Position numbers and translations under genes: made by a program. Below the pieces are notes generated by a model that was not told the DNA's origin, searched no databases, and worked only from the letters and a program-made list of their open reading frames with translations. Positions 10,967-21,588 of a DNA stretch of 64,000 nt are shown piece by piece; within the stretch, counting starts at the first letter, position 1, and the number at the start of each line of letters is the position of its first letter. The stretch lies in NCBI RefSeq assembly GCF_010974825.1, contig NZ_JAAILA010000029.1:1-64000 (forward strand), given 5' to 3'. Origin of the DNA: Aeromonas rivipollensis. Lineage in GTDB: Bacteria > Pseudomonadota > Gammaproteobacteria > Enterobacterales > Aeromonadaceae.

Positions 10967-11788
10967 TTACTTGTTACGACGACGTACGATGTACTTGTCG
11001 GTACGCTTGTTCTTACGGGTCTTGAAGCCCTTAGCCTTCTGGCCCCATGGGGACACAGGCTGCATGCCCTTGTTACGACCCTCACCACCACCGTGCGGGT
11101 GATCAACCGGGTTCATCGCCATACCGCGAACGGTCGGACGAATACCACGCCAGCGGTTTGCACCGGCTTTACCCAGTTGACGCAGCATGTGCTCGGAGTT
11201 ACCCACTTCACCAATGGTGGCGCGGCACTCGGCCAGAACTTTACGTACTTCGCCGGAACGCAGACGCAGAGTTACATAGTTACCTTCACGAGCCAGAATC
11301 TGGATGAAAGTACCAGCGGAACGAGCCAGCTGGGCACCTTTACCAGGCTTCATTTCTACGGCGTGAACGGTAGAACCAACCGGGATGTTACGCATCGGCA
11401 GGGAGTTACCTACCTTGATCGCAGCATCAGCACCAGAAGCGATAGCATCACCTGCTTTCAGGCCTTTCGGAGCCAGGATGTAACGACGCTCACCGTCTGC
11501 ATACAGCACCAGGGCGATGTTTGCGGTACGGTTAGGATCGTATTCCAGACGCTCTACTTTGGCCGGAATGCCGTCTTTGTCGCGTTTGAAGTCGACGATA
11601 CGGTAGTGTTGCTTGTGACCACCACCGATATGACGGGTGGTGATACGGCCGTTGTTGTTACGACCACCGGACTTGCTTTTGCTGTCCAGCAGAGCGGCGA
11701 AGGGCTTGCCCTTGTACAGCTCTTGGTTGACGATCTTGACGACGTGGCGGCGGCCCGGAGAAGTAGGCTTGCACTTAACGATTGCCAT
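10967..11788 (-). CDS. rplB: 50S ribosomal protein L2
   Basis: The 273-residue product has the E. coli length and the conserved C-terminal [17 protein letters not shown] segment, whose histidine lies near the peptidyl-transferase centre. L2 is required for subunit joining. S10 operon, 15 bp after rplW. Confidence 0.99.
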   Translation of the reverse strand: MAIVKCKPTSPGRRHVVKIVNQELYKGKPFAALLDSKSKSGGRNNNGRITTRHIGGGHKQHYRIVDFKRDKDGIPAKVERLEYDPNRTANIALVLYADGERRYILAPKGLKAGDAIASGADAAIKVGNSLPMRNIPVGSTVHAVEMKPGKGAQLARSAGTFIQILAREGNYVTLRLRSGEVRKVLAECRATIGEVGNSEHMLRQLGKAGANRWRGIRPTVRGMAMNPVDHPHGGGEGRNKGMQPVSPWGQKAKGFKTRKNKRTDKYIVRRRNK

Positions 11789-11803
11789 TTTTGAGAACTC
11801 CTC

Positions 11804-12106
11804 TTACTCGGCTGCGCCCATGAAGTCGATGTCCTGACCAGCTTTCAGGGTCACATAAGCCTTTTTCCAATCGGAACGACGGCCTACACGCGCACCTGAG
11901 CGCTTGGTCTTACCCTTCATGTTCAGGGTACGGACGGTCTCAACTTCGACCTCGAACAGTTTCGCAACTGCAGCTTTGACTTCCGCCTTGGTGGCATCAA
12001 CAGCAACTTTGAACACGATAGTGTTCTGCTTTTCTGCGACCATGGTGCTCTTTTCAGAGATGTGCGGAGCCTTCAGAACTTTCAACAGACGTTCTTCGCG
12101 GATCAT
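11804..12106 (-). CDS. rplW: 50S ribosomal protein L23
   Basis: The 100-residue product begins [20 protein letters not shown], the L23 signature. L23 is the docking site at the tunnel exit for trigger factor and SRP. Its start overlaps the rplD stop by 4 bp (ATGA), implying translational coupling. Confidence 0.98.
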   Translation of the reverse strand: MIREERLLKVLKAPHISEKSTMVAEKQNTIVFKVAVDATKAEVKAAVAKLFEVEVETVRTLNMKGKTKRSGARVGRRSDWKKAYVTLKAGQDIDFMGAAE

Positions 12107-12708
12107 GCCAGCATCTCCTCGATTTGCTTAACTGCGTCAGCAGTCATCAGAATCTTGTCGAAAGCGATCAGGCTGACCGGGTCGATACCGGCAACATCAC
12201 GCACGTCGACCTTGTACAGGTTGCGAGCAGCCAGGAACAGGTTCTCATCGACTTCAGCAGTCACGATCAGAACGTCAGTCAGTTCCATTTCTTTCAGCTT
12301 GGCGATCAGTTCTTTGGTCTTCGGCGCTTCGATGCCGAATTTCTCGACAACGATCAGGCGCTCTTGACGTACCAGCTCGGACAGGATGCTACGGATAGCG
12401 CCGCGGTACATCTTCTTGTTTACTTTCTGGCTGTGATCTTGCGGCTTAGCAGCAAAGGTCACACCACCGGAACGCCAGATGGGCGAACGGATGGAGCCAG
12501 CACGGGCACGACCAGTACCCTTCTGACGCCACGGCTTTTTGCCGCCACCAGACACTTCAGAGCGAGTCAGCTGCGCACGAGTACCCTGACGGGCACCAGC
12601 GGCATATGCAACGACGACCTGGTGAACCAGAGCTTCGTTGAATTCGCGCCCGAAGGTAGTCTCGGAAACTTCAAGAGCGCTCTTGGCGTCTTTCATTACC
12701 AATTCCAT
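12103..12708 (-). CDS. rplD: 50S ribosomal protein L4
   Basis: The 201-residue product (E. coli length) begins [20 protein letters not shown] and has the extended loop [20 protein letters not shown] that reaches the tunnel constriction. In E. coli L4 binds the S10 leader and represses the operon at transcription and translation; a leader of the right size exists upstream of rpsJ here. Confidence 0.98.
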   Translation of the reverse strand: MELVMKDAKSALEVSETTFGREFNEALVHQVVVAYAAGARQGTRAQLTRSEVSGGGKKPWRQKGTGRARAGSIRSPIWRSGGVTFAAKPQDHSQKVNKKMYRGAIRSILSELVRQERLIVVEKFGIEAPKTKELIAKLKEMELTDVLIVTAEVDENLFLAARNLYKVDVRDVAGIDPVSLIAFDKILMTADAVKQIEEMLA

Positions 12709-12725
12709 TACTATCTCCTCAGACG

Positions 12726-13358
12726 TTACGCTTTGACGGCAGGTTTGACGATCACGTTGCCGTTGGTTGCACCCGGTACTGCGCCTTTGATGAGCAGCAG
12801 GTTGCGTTCAGCGTCAACACGAACCAGTTCCAGGTTCTGAGTCGTTACACGCTCAGCACCCATGTGACCAGCCATCTTTTTGCCCTTGAATACACGGCCC
12901 GGGGTCTGGTTTTGACCGATGGAGCCAGGTACACGGTGGGACAGGGAGTTACCGTGGGTCATATCCTGGGTGCGGAAGTTGTGGCGCTTTACAGTGCCCG
13001 CAAAACCTTTACCCTTGGATGTGCCGGTAACGTCAACCATCTTAACGTCAGCGAGAAGATCTACTTTCAGCTCGCTACCAACAGTGAAAGTTTCACCGTT
13101 GTTCAGGCGGAACTCCCACAGACCGCGACCGGCTTCTACACCAGCTTTGGCGAAGTGGCCAGCTTCCGGCTTGGTCACACGGCTGGCTTTCTTGGCGCCA
13201 GTGGTAACCTGAATAGCGTTGTAGCCGTCGGTTTCTACAGATTTGACCTGAGTTACACGGTTAGCTTCAACTTCGATAACAGTCACCGGGATAGAAACGC
13301 CATCTTCAGTGAAGATGCGAGTCATACCCACTTTGCGACCTACAAGACCGATTGTCAT
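12726..13358 (-). CDS. rplC: 50S ribosomal protein L3
   Basis: The 210-residue product begins [20 protein letters not shown] and contains the L3 signature [20 protein letters not shown], including the glutamine that is methylated in E. coli L3. The ATG at 13358 was chosen over a TTG three codons upstream. L3 starts 23S rRNA assembly and reaches the peptidyl-transferase centre. Confidence 0.98.
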   Translation of the reverse strand: MTIGLVGRKVGMTRIFTEDGVSIPVTVIEVEANRVTQVKSVETDGYNAIQVTTGAKKASRVTKPEAGHFAKAGVEAGRGLWEFRLNNGETFTVGSELKVDLLADVKMVDVTGTSKGKGFAGTVKRHNFRTQDMTHGNSLSHRVPGSIGQNQTPGRVFKGKKMAGHMGAERVTTQNLELVRVDAERNLLLIKGAVPGATNGNVIVKPAVKA

Positions 13359-13380
13359 TGTTATCAACCTCTTTCCGTAA

Positions 13381-13902
<522 letters not shown>

Positions 13903-14047
13903 GAGAAGGCGGACAGATTGTGCGCAATTTTGTGTGACGGATGGATCTCGCTGGCGATCGCTCTCCTGCCAGCCACAAAGCGGTAACGACAATGTTGCAA
14001 ACAGGCTGATAGACTGCGCCCTTGCCTCAGTCAGCGGAACGACCCCG

Positions 14048-14962
14048 ATGCTCAAGAATCAGAAGAAAGCCTATCAATACGGACTCTGCGCCGTCGCCCT
14101 CTGGTCGACGGTAGCCACCGCCTTCAAGATATCCCTCGCCTACTTCGAGCCGGTGCAGTTGCTGCTGGTCGCCGCCATCACCTCGACCCTGACCCTGGGG
14201 TCCATCGTGGCGATCCAGGGCAAGCTGCCCCTGCTGCTGAGCTATCTCAGGGCCCGCCCCTTCTACTATCTGGCCCTGGGGGTGCTGAACCCCTTCCTTT
14301 ACTACCTGCTGCTGTTCAAGGCCTATGACCTGCTGCCTGCCCAGCAGGCCCAGACCCTCAACTACACCTGGGCCATCACCTTGAGTTTGCTGGCCGTCCC
14401 CTTCCTCGGCCAGAAGCTCCGGCGCCGTGACGGCGTGGCCATAGTCCTTGGCTACTTCGGCGCCCTGGTGATCGCCACCAGGGGGGACGTGTTCGGCCTG
14501 CAGTTTGACAGCCCGCTCGGGGTGACGTTAGCCCTGGTCTCTACCCTCATCTGGGCCGGCTACTGGATCCTCAATACCCGCAATCAGAGGGATCCCATCG
14601 TCAGCCTGCTGCTTGGCTTCCTCATCAGCCTGCCTTTCATCGTGGTGGCGACCTGGCTGCTCGCCGACTTTGCCATGACCGCCTGGCAGGGCTGGCTCGG
14701 AGCCATCTATGTGGGACTGTTCGAGATGGGCTTTGGCTTCGTGCTCTGGCTGATGGCCCTGCGCCACGCCACCAACACGGCCCCCATCAGCAACCTCATC
14801 TTCATCTCGCCGTTTGCTTCGCTGGTGCTGCTCAACCTGTTGATCGGCGAAGCCATTCATCCCGCCACCCCCATAGGGCTGGCGCTGATCGTCGCCGCCC
14901 TGCTGATCCAGCAACTCAAATACGGCAAGCGCTACCGCAAGAGCGCCGAGCCACAAGCCTGA
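14048..14962 (+). CDS. EamA/DMT-family transporter
   Basis: The 304-residue protein is strongly hydrophobic, with about ten transmembrane segments arranged as two EamA-like halves (about 10-145 and 160-295). The first half begins AVALWSTVATAFKISLAYFE. It resembles drug/metabolite-superfamily inner-membrane exporters. The substrate cannot be told. The ATG at 14048 was taken because the 38 codons before it are not hydrophobic or conserved-looking and lie next to the S10 promoter. It is divergent from the S10 operon and convergent with envZ. Confidence 0.85.
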   Translation: MLKNQKKAYQYGLCAVALWSTVATAFKISLAYFEPVQLLLVAAITSTLTLGSIVAIQGKLPLLLSYLRARPFYYLALGVLNPFLYYLLLFKAYDLLPAQQAQTLNYTWAITLSLLAVPFLGQKLRRRDGVAIVLGYFGALVIATRGDVFGLQFDSPLGVTLALVSTLIWAGYWILNTRNQRDPIVSLLLGFLISLPFIVVATWLLADFAMTAWQGWLGAIYVGLFEMGFGFVLWLMALRHATNTAPISNLIFISPFASLVLLNLLIGEAIHPATPIGLALIVAALLIQQLKYGKRYRKSAEPQA

Positions 14963-14969
14963 CAATGCA

Positions 14970-14997
14970 GAAGGGCGCATCCACAGATGCGCCCTTC
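14970..14997. terminator. Hairpin between convergent EamA gene and envZ
   Basis: A perfect inverted repeat (GAAGGGCGCAT / ATGCGCCCTTC) fills the short gap between two convergent genes. Neither side has a strong T-run, so it may be a weak or Rho-assisted bidirectional terminator. Confidence 0.5.
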
Positions 14998-14999
14998 GT

Positions 15000-16310
15000 T
15001 CAATCCATCCACTCCAGCGGCTGATGCTTGGGTAGCCGGATCTCCACCAGCAACCCCCCCAGATCAGAGCGACCCAGCTTGATGGTGCCGTGGTGCTGGG
15101 ACACTATCTTGGCGACTATGGCCAGCCCCAGGCCACTGCCACCGCCGGTGCGCGCCAGATTGCCCTGGGTAAAGGGCTTGAGCACCCGGGAGTAGTCCTG
15201 CTCCGCAATCCCGGGGCCATTGTCGGAGAGCCGCAACCTGACCCAGTGACCATCGTCCTTCAGCTCGGCCTGCAACCGGGTCGCGCCGTAGCGCAGCGCA
15301 TTGCCCGACAGGTTGTTGAGGATGCGGCGGATGCTGATGGGATGGCAGGCCACTCGCACCGCCTGCTCCGGCAGGAGCAGCTCCACTTCCAGCCCCTGAT
15401 CGGTCTGCATCAGCAGCGCATCGTGGATGAGCTGGGTCAGGTCGATCGGATGGGCCTCCAGCCCCTCGTTCGGGCGTATGTAGTCGATGAACTGATCTAT
15501 GATGCCGTTGGACTCGTCGATGTCTGCATTGATGCTCTCCTTGAGGTACTCATCCCCGGAGGACATCATCTCGGTCGCCAGCCGGATGCGGGTCAGGGGC
15601 GTGCGCAGATCGTGGGAGACCCCGGCCATCATCAGGTTGCGCTCTTCGATAAGTCCCTTGATGGAGTGCGACATGTGGTTGAAGGTGCGGGTCAGGCGGC
15701 GTACCTCCCGCGAACCGTGCTCTCCCAGGGCATCGGGGAACTGGCCCCGCGCCACGGCCACGGCCCCCGCCTCCAGGTCTTCCAGCGGTCGCACCAGCTG
15801 GCGGGCGAAGCGCCAGGCCGCAAACAGGGTCACTACCAGCAGCACGCTCATGTAGATGATGAGGGGCTCTATGTCGTCATCCTCGATCTCGGTCAGGGGG
15901 ATGCGCACCCACATCTGGCTGGCCTGGGGCGGCTGGATCCAGATGATGTAGTGGTCCTGGATCTCGACCCTGACCTTGGTTTCCCCCTTCAGCTCGCGGC
16001 TGATGTTCTCCTCCAGATAGGGGTAGGGCTTGGAATCCTTGAGTCCGTGCTGCTCCGCCTCGCTCTGGGTGTAGATGTCGCTGCCCGTGGTCACATAGAC
16101 CAGCGCCTCGGCATCCTCGCTCAGCGCCAGCTGGTTGCTGTCGGCAGGGAAGATGAGCTTGACCTGATTGGCCAGCAGGTGGCTGATCTGCTTGACGGTG
16201 GGCGCCAGCAGATAGTTGTAGAAGGTGGCGTAGGAGACCACCTGATAGACCACCAGCACGGCGGCCAGGAACCAGAGCATGCGGGAGAACATGCTGCCCA
16301 CTTTTTTCAT
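15000..16310 (-). CDS. envZ: Osmosensor histidine kinase EnvZ
   Basis: The 436-residue sensor has a first membrane segment (about 11-27), a periplasmic domain, a second segment (about 149-166), a HAMP linker and a kinase core. The phospho-acceptor is H233 in [11 protein letters not shown]. The N box ([10 protein letters not shown]) and G boxes ([20 protein letters not shown]) are intact. It phosphorylates OmpR to control porins in response to osmolarity. Its ATG overlaps the ompR stop by 4 bp, so the pair is co-transcribed and translationally coupled. Confidence 0.96.
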   Translation of the reverse strand: MKKVGSMFSRMLWFLAAVLVVYQVVSYATFYNYLLAPTVKQISHLLANQVKLIFPADSNQLALSEDAEALVYVTTGSDIYTQSEAEQHGLKDSKPYPYLEENISRELKGETKVRVEIQDHYIIWIQPPQASQMWVRIPLTEIEDDDIEPLIIYMSVLLVVTLFAAWRFARQLVRPLEDLEAGAVAVARGQFPDALGEHGSREVRRLTRTFNHMSHSIKGLIEERNLMMAGVSHDLRTPLTRIRLATEMMSSGDEYLKESINADIDESNGIIDQFIDYIRPNEGLEAHPIDLTQLIHDALLMQTDQGLEVELLLPEQAVRVACHPISIRRILNNLSGNALRYGATRLQAELKDDGHWVRLRLSDNGPGIAEQDYSRVLKPFTQGNLARTGGGSGLGLAIVAKIVSQHHGTIKLGRSDLGGLLVEIRLPKHQPLEWMD

Positions 16311-17026
16311 TCCCCGTCACCGTCCGGCACGAAGACATAGCCCAGGCCCCACACTGTCTGCAGGTAACGGGGCTGGGCCGGATCCTGCTCCAGCAGGCGG
16401 CGCAGACGGGAGACCTGCACATCTATGCTGCGCTCTGTGGCTGTGTATTCCCGGCCCCGGGCCAGGTTCATCAGCTTGTCCCGGGAGAGCGGCTCGCGAG
16501 GGTGGCTCACCAATACCTTGAGGACGGCAAACTCGCCGCTGGTCAGGGCGACCGGATCCCCGTCGCGGCTCAGCTCGCGGGTCGCCAGGTTGAGTTGATA
16601 GGCGCCAAAGCTCACCATCTTCTCGGCGGTGGAGGGTGCGCCGGGCAGCTCGACGGTATGGCGGCGCAACACGGCGCGGATCCGGGCCAGCAACTCACGG
16701 GGGTTGAACGGCTTGGGCAGATAGTCATCCGCCCCCATCTCCAGACCGACGATGCGATCCACTTCGTCCCCCTTGGCGGTGAGCATCAGCACCGGGATCT
16801 GGTTGCCCGCCTCTCGCAGGCGGCGGCAGATGGAGAGCCCGTCCTCCCCCGGCAGCATCAGGTCGAGTACCATCAGGCTGAAGTTCTCGCGTGTCAGCAG
16901 GCGATCAGCCTGCTCTCCATTGGCAACGCCCCGCACCACAAATCCCTGTTCGGTGAGGTAACGCTCCAGCAGGGAGCGTAGTTTCAGGTCGTCGTCGACC
17001 ACCAGGACCTTGTATTGCTGACTCAT
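16307..17026 (-). CDS. ompR: Response regulator OmpR
   Basis: The 239-residue product has the E. coli OmpR length. The receiver domain has an acidic pocket (VVDDD), the phosphorylation site D55 ([11 protein letters not shown]) and the conserved lysine in [10 protein letters not shown]. The C-terminal winged helix (about 135-235) contains the OmpR DNA-binding fold ([27 protein letters not shown]). The ATG at 17026 is preceded by GAGGAGAGG; an upstream in-frame extension is not conserved. Upstream gene of ompR-envZ. Confidence 0.97.
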   Translation of the reverse strand: MSQQYKVLVVDDDLKLRSLLERYLTEQGFVVRGVANGEQADRLLTRENFSLMVLDLMLPGEDGLSICRRLREAGNQIPVLMLTAKGDEVDRIVGLEMGADDYLPKPFNPRELLARIRAVLRRHTVELPGAPSTAEKMVSFGAYQLNLATRELSRDGDPVALTSGEFAVLKVLVSHPREPLSRDKLMNLARGREYTATERSIDVQVSRLRRLLEQDPAQPRYLQTVWGLGYVFVPDGDGE

Positions 17027-17251
17027 TGCCGCCTCTCCTCTCTGTCTCCTCCCAATACTAGGGCTCGCTCTGGCAACCACAAAGCATAAATATGTTACCG
17101 GTTATTACCCTTGGCCTGGGGATCTCGGGGATAGAACGGCGCCGAATGGGCCGCTTGCCATGCATTTCTGCTCGACACTCGGACGCCAATGGCTAAGATC
17201 CCGAGCAAGACGACGCAACCCACCATGCAGGCAGCAGGGACTGATAAGCCC

Positions 17252-17725
17252 ATGAAAACCAAACTCATCACCCGTGAAGGCTACAACCAGCTCCGGCAGG
17301 AACACGACACCCTGTGGCGCGAGGAGAGACCCGAGGTCACCAAGAAGGTAGCCTGGGCGGCGAGCCTCGGGGATCGCAGCGAGAACGCCGACTACCAGTA
17401 CAACAAGAAGCGGCTGCGGGAGATAGACCGCCGGGTCCGCTACCTGCGCAAGTGCCTGGAGGAGCTGACCATAGTCGATTACTCCCCCTCCCAGGAGGGC
17501 AAGGTGTTCTTCGGCGCCTGGGTCGAGGTGGAGAGTGAAGAGGGAGAGACCAAGCGCTTTCGCATCGTCGGCTATGACGAGATCTTCGGTCGCAAGGATT
17601 ACATCTCCATCGACTCCCCCATGGCCCGCGCCCTGCTCAAGAAAGAGGTCGGCGACGAGGCCATAGTGCGCACGCCAGTGGGTGACGCCTGCTGGTATGT
17701 CAACGACATCAGCTACCCCAAGTGA
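17252..17725 (+). CDS. greB: Transcription elongation factor GreB
   Basis: The 157-residue product matches the GreB length. It has an N-terminal coiled coil with the family block AASLGDRSENADYQYNKKRL, where the acidic tip residues reach the polymerase active site to stimulate transcript cleavage. The C-terminal globular domain includes GYDEIFGRKDYISIDSPMAR. It rescues backtracked complexes. Start at 17252 follows the E. coli start (MKT..ITREGY). It is divergent from ompR, as in E. coli. Confidence 0.96.
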   Translation: MKTKLITREGYNQLRQEHDTLWREERPEVTKKVAWAASLGDRSENADYQYNKKRLREIDRRVRYLRKCLEELTIVDYSPSQEGKVFFGAWVEVESEEGETKRFRIVGYDEIFGRKDYISIDSPMARALLKKEVGDEAIVRTPVGDACWYVNDISYPK

Positions 17726-17951
17726 CCCTGCCGGGGGAACACGGACCCACCTGCCCCCGCGGGGTCAGGCTGGCACCCTTGCCCGGGGTGGCATCCCCAG
17801 CGTCGACCTCATATAGTGCTCACACCCGGCGCCTTGCGGCGCCAACCGGCCGCAGAAGCGCACCGGGAGTCAGCTGACGAGCCAGCAGCCCGCCGCGACA
17901 ACTCCCAACCACTGCCGGCCCGTAGGACAGACCCGACCACAGAGACCCCAG

Positions 17952-20264
17952 ATGCACAGCCATGTAATTGAGAGACAGATTGCCGGTGAGCTGAATGCCC
18001 GCCCGGAACAGGTGCAGGCCGCCGTGCGCCTGCTGGATGAAGGCTCGACCGTTCCCTTTATCGCCCGTTATCGCAAGGAGGTGACCGGCGGTCTGGACGA
18101 CAGTCAGCTGCGTACCCTGGAGAGCCGCCTCGGCTATCTGCGTGAACTGGAAGATCGCCGCCAGGTGATCCTTCGCTCCATCGAGGAGCAGGGCAAGCTG
18201 ACCCCCGAGCTGGCGCGCGAGCTGAACGGTGCCGACAGCAAGACCCGGCTGGAAGATCTCTATCTCCCCTACAAGCCCAAGCGTCGCACCAAGGGGCAGA
18301 TGGCCATAGAAGCTGGGCTGGAGCCGCTGGCCAACCTGTTGCTCACCGATCCCATGCAGGATCCCGAGCAGGCGGCAGCCCGCTTCCTCAATGCCGAGCA
18401 GGGGATCACCGACAGCAAGGCCGCCCTCGACGGCGCCCGTTATATCCTGATGGAACGCTTCGCCGAGCAGGCCGATCTGCTGGAGAAGCTGCGGGACTAC
18501 CTGTGGCAGAACGCCACCCTGCGCGCCCGCGTGGTGGCGGGAAAGGAGCAGGAAGGGGCCAAGTTCAAGGACTACTTCGAACACGACGAGCCGCTGCACA
18601 AGGCCCCCTCCCACCGGGTGCTGGCCATGCTGCGCGGCCGCAACGAGGGAATCCTCAACCTGGCGCTGGTCACAGGTGACGATGAGAGTGCCAGCCCTTG
18701 CGAAGGGATCATCGCCCATCACCTCAAGCTCAATCTGCAGAGCCGTCCGGCCGACAAGTGGCTGCAGGGGGTGGTGAGCTGGACCTGGAAGATCAAGCTC
18801 TCCCTGCAGATGGAAACCGAGCTTATCGGCCGCATCCGCGAATCGGCAGAGGACGAGGCGATCAAGGTGTTCGCCATGAACCTCAAGGATCTGCTGATGG
18901 CAGCGCCGGCCGGCATGCGTTGCACCATGGGGCTGGATCCCGGCATCCGCACCGGGGTCAAGGTAGCCGTGGTGGACGCCACCGGCAAGCTGGTCGATCA
19001 CGCCACCATCTACCCGTTCGAACCCAAGCGCCAGATTGACCAGAGCCTCAAGACCCTGAGCGAGCTGTGCCAGAAGCACAAGGTCGAGCTCATCAGCATA
19101 GGCAACGGCACCGCCTCCCGGGAGACCGACCGCCTGGTGAGCGATCTGTTCGAGCGCTACCCCGCCGCCAAGGCGCAGAAGATAGTAGTGAGCGAAGCGG
19201 GCGCCTCGGTCTACTCCGCCTCCGAGCTCGCCTCCCAGGAGTTCCCGGATCTCGACGTCTCCATCCGCGGCGCCGTCTCCATCGCCCGCCGCCTGCAGGA
19301 CCCCCTTGCCGAGCTGGTCAAGATCGACCCCAAGAGCATAGGCGTGGGCCAGTACCAGCACGACGTCGGCCAGAGCCAGCTGGCCCGCCGGCTGGATGCC
19401 GTGGTCGAGGATTGCGTGAACGCGGTCGGTGTGGATGTGAATACCGCCTCGGTCGCCCTGCTCAACCGGGTTTCCGGCCTCTCCCAGACCCTGGCCCAGA
19501 ACATAGTCGCCTATCGGGATGAGCACGGCGCCTTCAAGAGCCGCCAGCAACTGCTGAAGGTGAGCCGACTCGGGCCCAAGGCGTTCGAGCAGTGCGCCGG
19601 CTTCCTGCGCATTCGCGGCGGCAACAATCCGCTGGATGGCTCGGCGGTGCACCCGGAATCCTATCCGGTGGTGGAGCGGATCCTCGCCCAACTTGAACAG
19701 ACAGTGGACAGCCTGCTCGGCAACAGCAGCCTGCTGCGCAGCCTGAAACCGGCCGACTACACGGACGAGCAATTCGGCGTGCCCACAGTCACCGACATCA
19801 TAGGCGAGCTGGACAAGCCGGGCCGGGATCCGCGCCCCGAGTTCAAGACCGCCACCTTCAGGGACGGGGTGGAGAGGATAAGCGACCTGGTACCCGAGAT
19901 GGTGCTGGAAGGTGTGGTCACCAACGTCACCAACTTCGGCGCCTTCGTCGACATCGGCGTCCATCAGGACGGGCTGGTGCACATCTCCTCCCTGACCGAC
20001 CGTTTCGTCAAGGATCCCCGCGAAGTGGTCAAGGCGGGTGACATTGTGCGGGTCAAGGTGCTGGAGGTGGATGCCCCGCGCAAGCGCATCAGCCTGACCA
20101 TGCGCCTCGACGAGAAAGCGGGGCAACCAGCCCGCAAGCCGGCGGAATCCCGCCCATCGGGTGCAGGCAGCGCCAGACCCAGGCAGGAGCCGAAACCGAG
20201 CGCCCCTGCCGGTGGTGCCATGGGCAACGCCTTCGCCGCCGCCCTCTCCAAGATGAAGAAGTGA
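17952..20264 (+). CDS. tex: RNA-binding transcription accessory protein Tex
   Basis: The 770-residue product has the Tex layout: helical N-terminal region, YqgF/RNase-H-like domain (about 325-460, including [20 protein letters not shown]), helix-hairpin-helix repeats (about 490-560), and an S1 RNA-binding domain (about 645-720, [20 protein letters not shown]). The tail is low-complexity and ends KMKK. Tex is thought to act on stalled transcription complexes. It follows greB by 226 bp; that gap holds a GGCGCC hairpin and a TATAGT -10-like element near 17812. Confidence 0.95.
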   Translation: MHSHVIERQIAGELNARPEQVQAAVRLLDEGSTVPFIARYRKEVTGGLDDSQLRTLESRLGYLRELEDRRQVILRSIEEQGKLTPELARELNGADSKTRLEDLYLPYKPKRRTKGQMAIEAGLEPLANLLLTDPMQDPEQAAARFLNAEQGITDSKAALDGARYILMERFAEQADLLEKLRDYLWQNATLRARVVAGKEQEGAKFKDYFEHDEPLHKAPSHRVLAMLRGRNEGILNLALVTGDDESASPCEGIIAHHLKLNLQSRPADKWLQGVVSWTWKIKLSLQMETELIGRIRESAEDEAIKVFAMNLKDLLMAAPAGMRCTMGLDPGIRTGVKVAVVDATGKLVDHATIYPFEPKRQIDQSLKTLSELCQKHKVELISIGNGTASRETDRLVSDLFERYPAAKAQKIVVSEAGASVYSASELASQEFPDLDVSIRGAVSIARRLQDPLAELVKIDPKSIGVGQYQHDVGQSQLARRLDAVVEDCVNAVGVDVNTASVALLNRVSGLSQTLAQNIVAYRDEHGAFKSRQQLLKVSRLGPKAFEQCAGFLRIRGGNNPLDGSAVHPESYPVVERILAQLEQTVDSLLGNSSLLRSLKPADYTDEQFGVPTVTDIIGELDKPGRDPRPEFKTATFRDGVERISDLVPEMVLEGVVTNVTNFGAFVDIGVHQDGLVHISSLTDRFVKDPREVVKAGDIVRVKVLEVDAPRKRISLTMRLDEKAGQPARKPAESRPSGAGSARPRQEPKPSAPAGGAMGNAFAAALSKMKK

Positions 20265-20278
20265 TTGCACCGAAATGA

Positions 20279-20303
20279 CAAAAGCCCCGTGAGGGGCTTT
20301 TTT
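20279..20303. terminator. Bidirectional terminator after tex
   Basis: The inverted repeat AAAAGCCCC-GTGA-GGGGCTTTT is followed by a T-run on the plus strand and a shorter one on the minus strand. It separates the convergent tex and metalloprotease-like genes. Confidence 0.85.
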
Positions 20304-20330
20304 ACATCGCCTGCATAGACCAGGACTCGC

Positions 20331-21092
20331 TCAGATGTCCTGGCTGAAGGTCTGACGAGGAGCGGGCCTGACGGCCTGCTGATAGTGGTGGGCTATCACC
20401 TGATTACGCCTCTCCATGTAGGCACCGAGCGGCCCGATTGAAGCGCCCCTGACCTCCATCAGCTCCTTGCGGGCCAGGGCCTCTCTGGCGGTGGCGGCGC
20501 GGGCCACGCTCAGATCCTGTGACGAGGGCTCTGCCGGTGCCAGGGCGGCGGCACGCACCTGCTGCATCTTGGCGAGAGTGGCGGCCGGATCGCCCGGGAT
20601 GGCGCCGATGTCGATGGCCACCTCACCCCCGGTGGCATAACGCTTGCCATCCGGCCCCTGGGAAAACTGGTAGCTGGGGCTGCCCGCATGCTCGCCGCCT
20701 GCCATCTGGTGCGCCTGCTCATGCTTGCGTACCTCGAGATCCCGCTCAACAAACGCGGCCAGCTGGCGCTGCTGCGTCTGTTGCTCCTGCTGTTTGGGAT
20801 CCTGCTGCTGCCGGCGCTGGCTCTCCTCCCCCGCGGCCTCGACGAAGCGATGGGACGGGGGCGTCGGGCTGGCCTGCGCATTATCCCGGGTCGAAGCGGC
20901 GGGTGGATTGGGATTGGCCTGGGCGGCTCTGGCCTTGTCTTTCTGGGAGGCAACGCCGGACTCGGCGGCGGAGGCCTCACCCTGACGTGCGGGAGGCACC
21001 AGCTCAGCACGGCGGTTGTCAGTCTGCGCCGATTCAGTCTGCGGTTGCAGCTGATTGGGGATCAGGGGCGGCAGGCTGACGTTGATGTTCAT
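20331..21092 (-). CDS. Putative metalloprotease, CJM1_0395/SprA-related family
   Basis: The 253-residue protein has a disordered, Q/A/P-rich N-terminal half (about 15-125) and a compact C-terminal part. That part opens with the zinc-protease motif HEQAH (KHEQAHQMAGGEHAG, about 137) and the family block YATGGEVAIDIGAIPGDP. No signal peptide is seen. This resembles SprA-related putative metalloproteases; substrate unknown. Its 5' end is part of a threefold 95-bp repeat, and it lies next to a small rod-like gene on the same strand, probably an operon. Confidence 0.75.
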   Translation of the reverse strand: MNINVSLPPLIPNQLQPQTESAQTDNRRAELVPPARQGEASAAESGVASQKDKARAAQANPNPPAASTRDNAQASPTPPSHRFVEAAGEESQRRQQQDPKQQEQQTQQRQLAAFVERDLEVRKHEQAHQMAGGEHAGSPSYQFSQGPDGKRYATGGEVAIDIGAIPGDPAATLAKMQQVRAAALAPAEPSSQDLSVARAATAREALARKELMEVRGASIGPLGAYMERRNQVIAHHYQQAVRPAPRQTFSQDI

Positions 21093-21323
21093 CTCACACC
21101 CTGATGTCGATCGAGGTCCCCACCCATATCTGTCTGCGGTTGCAGCTGAATGAGGATGAAGGACGACAGACTGACGCTGACGTTCATCTCACACCTTGAT
21201 GTCTATCTGGGTGCCCACTCATATCAACCTGCGGTTGCAGCTGAATGAGGATGAAGGACGACAGACTGACGTTGATGTTCATCTCACACCTTGATGTCTA
21301 TCTGGGTGCCCAACATGTCGCTG
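21039..21323 (-). repeat. Threefold 95-bp tandem repeat at a gene junction
   Basis: Three direct copies with a constant 95-bp period start at 21039, 21134 and 21229. Each unit carries the 3' end of the small rod-like gene (coding for ..IDIKV-stop) followed by the 5' end of the metalloprotease gene (MN.. start). The two upstream units are nearly identical to each other; the one inside the intact metalloprotease gene is more diverged. The extra starts encode only about 32 codons before a stop. Confidence 0.9.
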
Positions 21324-21517
21324 GCGGTCTGGATCACCTTGGCGGAGGCGCCGGCATGCAGCTCGGCCACCTTGAGATTGACCAGCTCGTCCGTCACCTG
21401 TACTTGGTCGCCCGCCGGGGTGTTGAGGCGGGCGAGCTGCCCGGATGCCTGACCGGCCAGTTGCTCGGCCCGCTGGAATCCCTGTACGCCCGTGGTCATG
21501 GCAGAATCGATACGCAT
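21284..21517 (-). CDS. Small protein resembling flagellar rod/hook C-terminus
   Basis: The 77-residue protein has a C-terminal half (VTDELVNLKVAELHAGASAK then VIQTASDMLGTQ) that looks like the C-terminal helix of flagellar rod and hook proteins, where NVDLxxEMVxLI..AxAKVIxTADEML recurs. It lacks the N-terminal rod segment, so it is not a normal FlgB/C/F/G protein. Role unknown. It lies 71 bp from bioH (same strand) and upstream of the metalloprotease-like gene. Confidence 0.65.
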   Translation of the reverse strand: MRIDSAMTTGVQGFQRAEQLAGQASGQLARLNTPAGDQVQVTDELVNLKVAELHAGASAKVIQTASDMLGTQIDIKV

Positions 21518-21588
21518 CGGCTCACTCCTTTCATGGTTGGCTGATTATCCACCACCTAGAGGCGTTATTGAAGCATGTCGCTCAAGGA

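Noticed and set aside
12726..13367. Upstream TTG start for rplC
   Set aside because: The ATG at 13358 gives the conserved L3 N-terminus and better RBS spacing.
17820..20270. 816-codon open frame on the minus strand opposite tex
   Set aside because: It is a GC-driven antisense shadow of tex: its translation is G/A/L/V/Q-rich low complexity without motifs, while the plus strand carries clear Tex domains.
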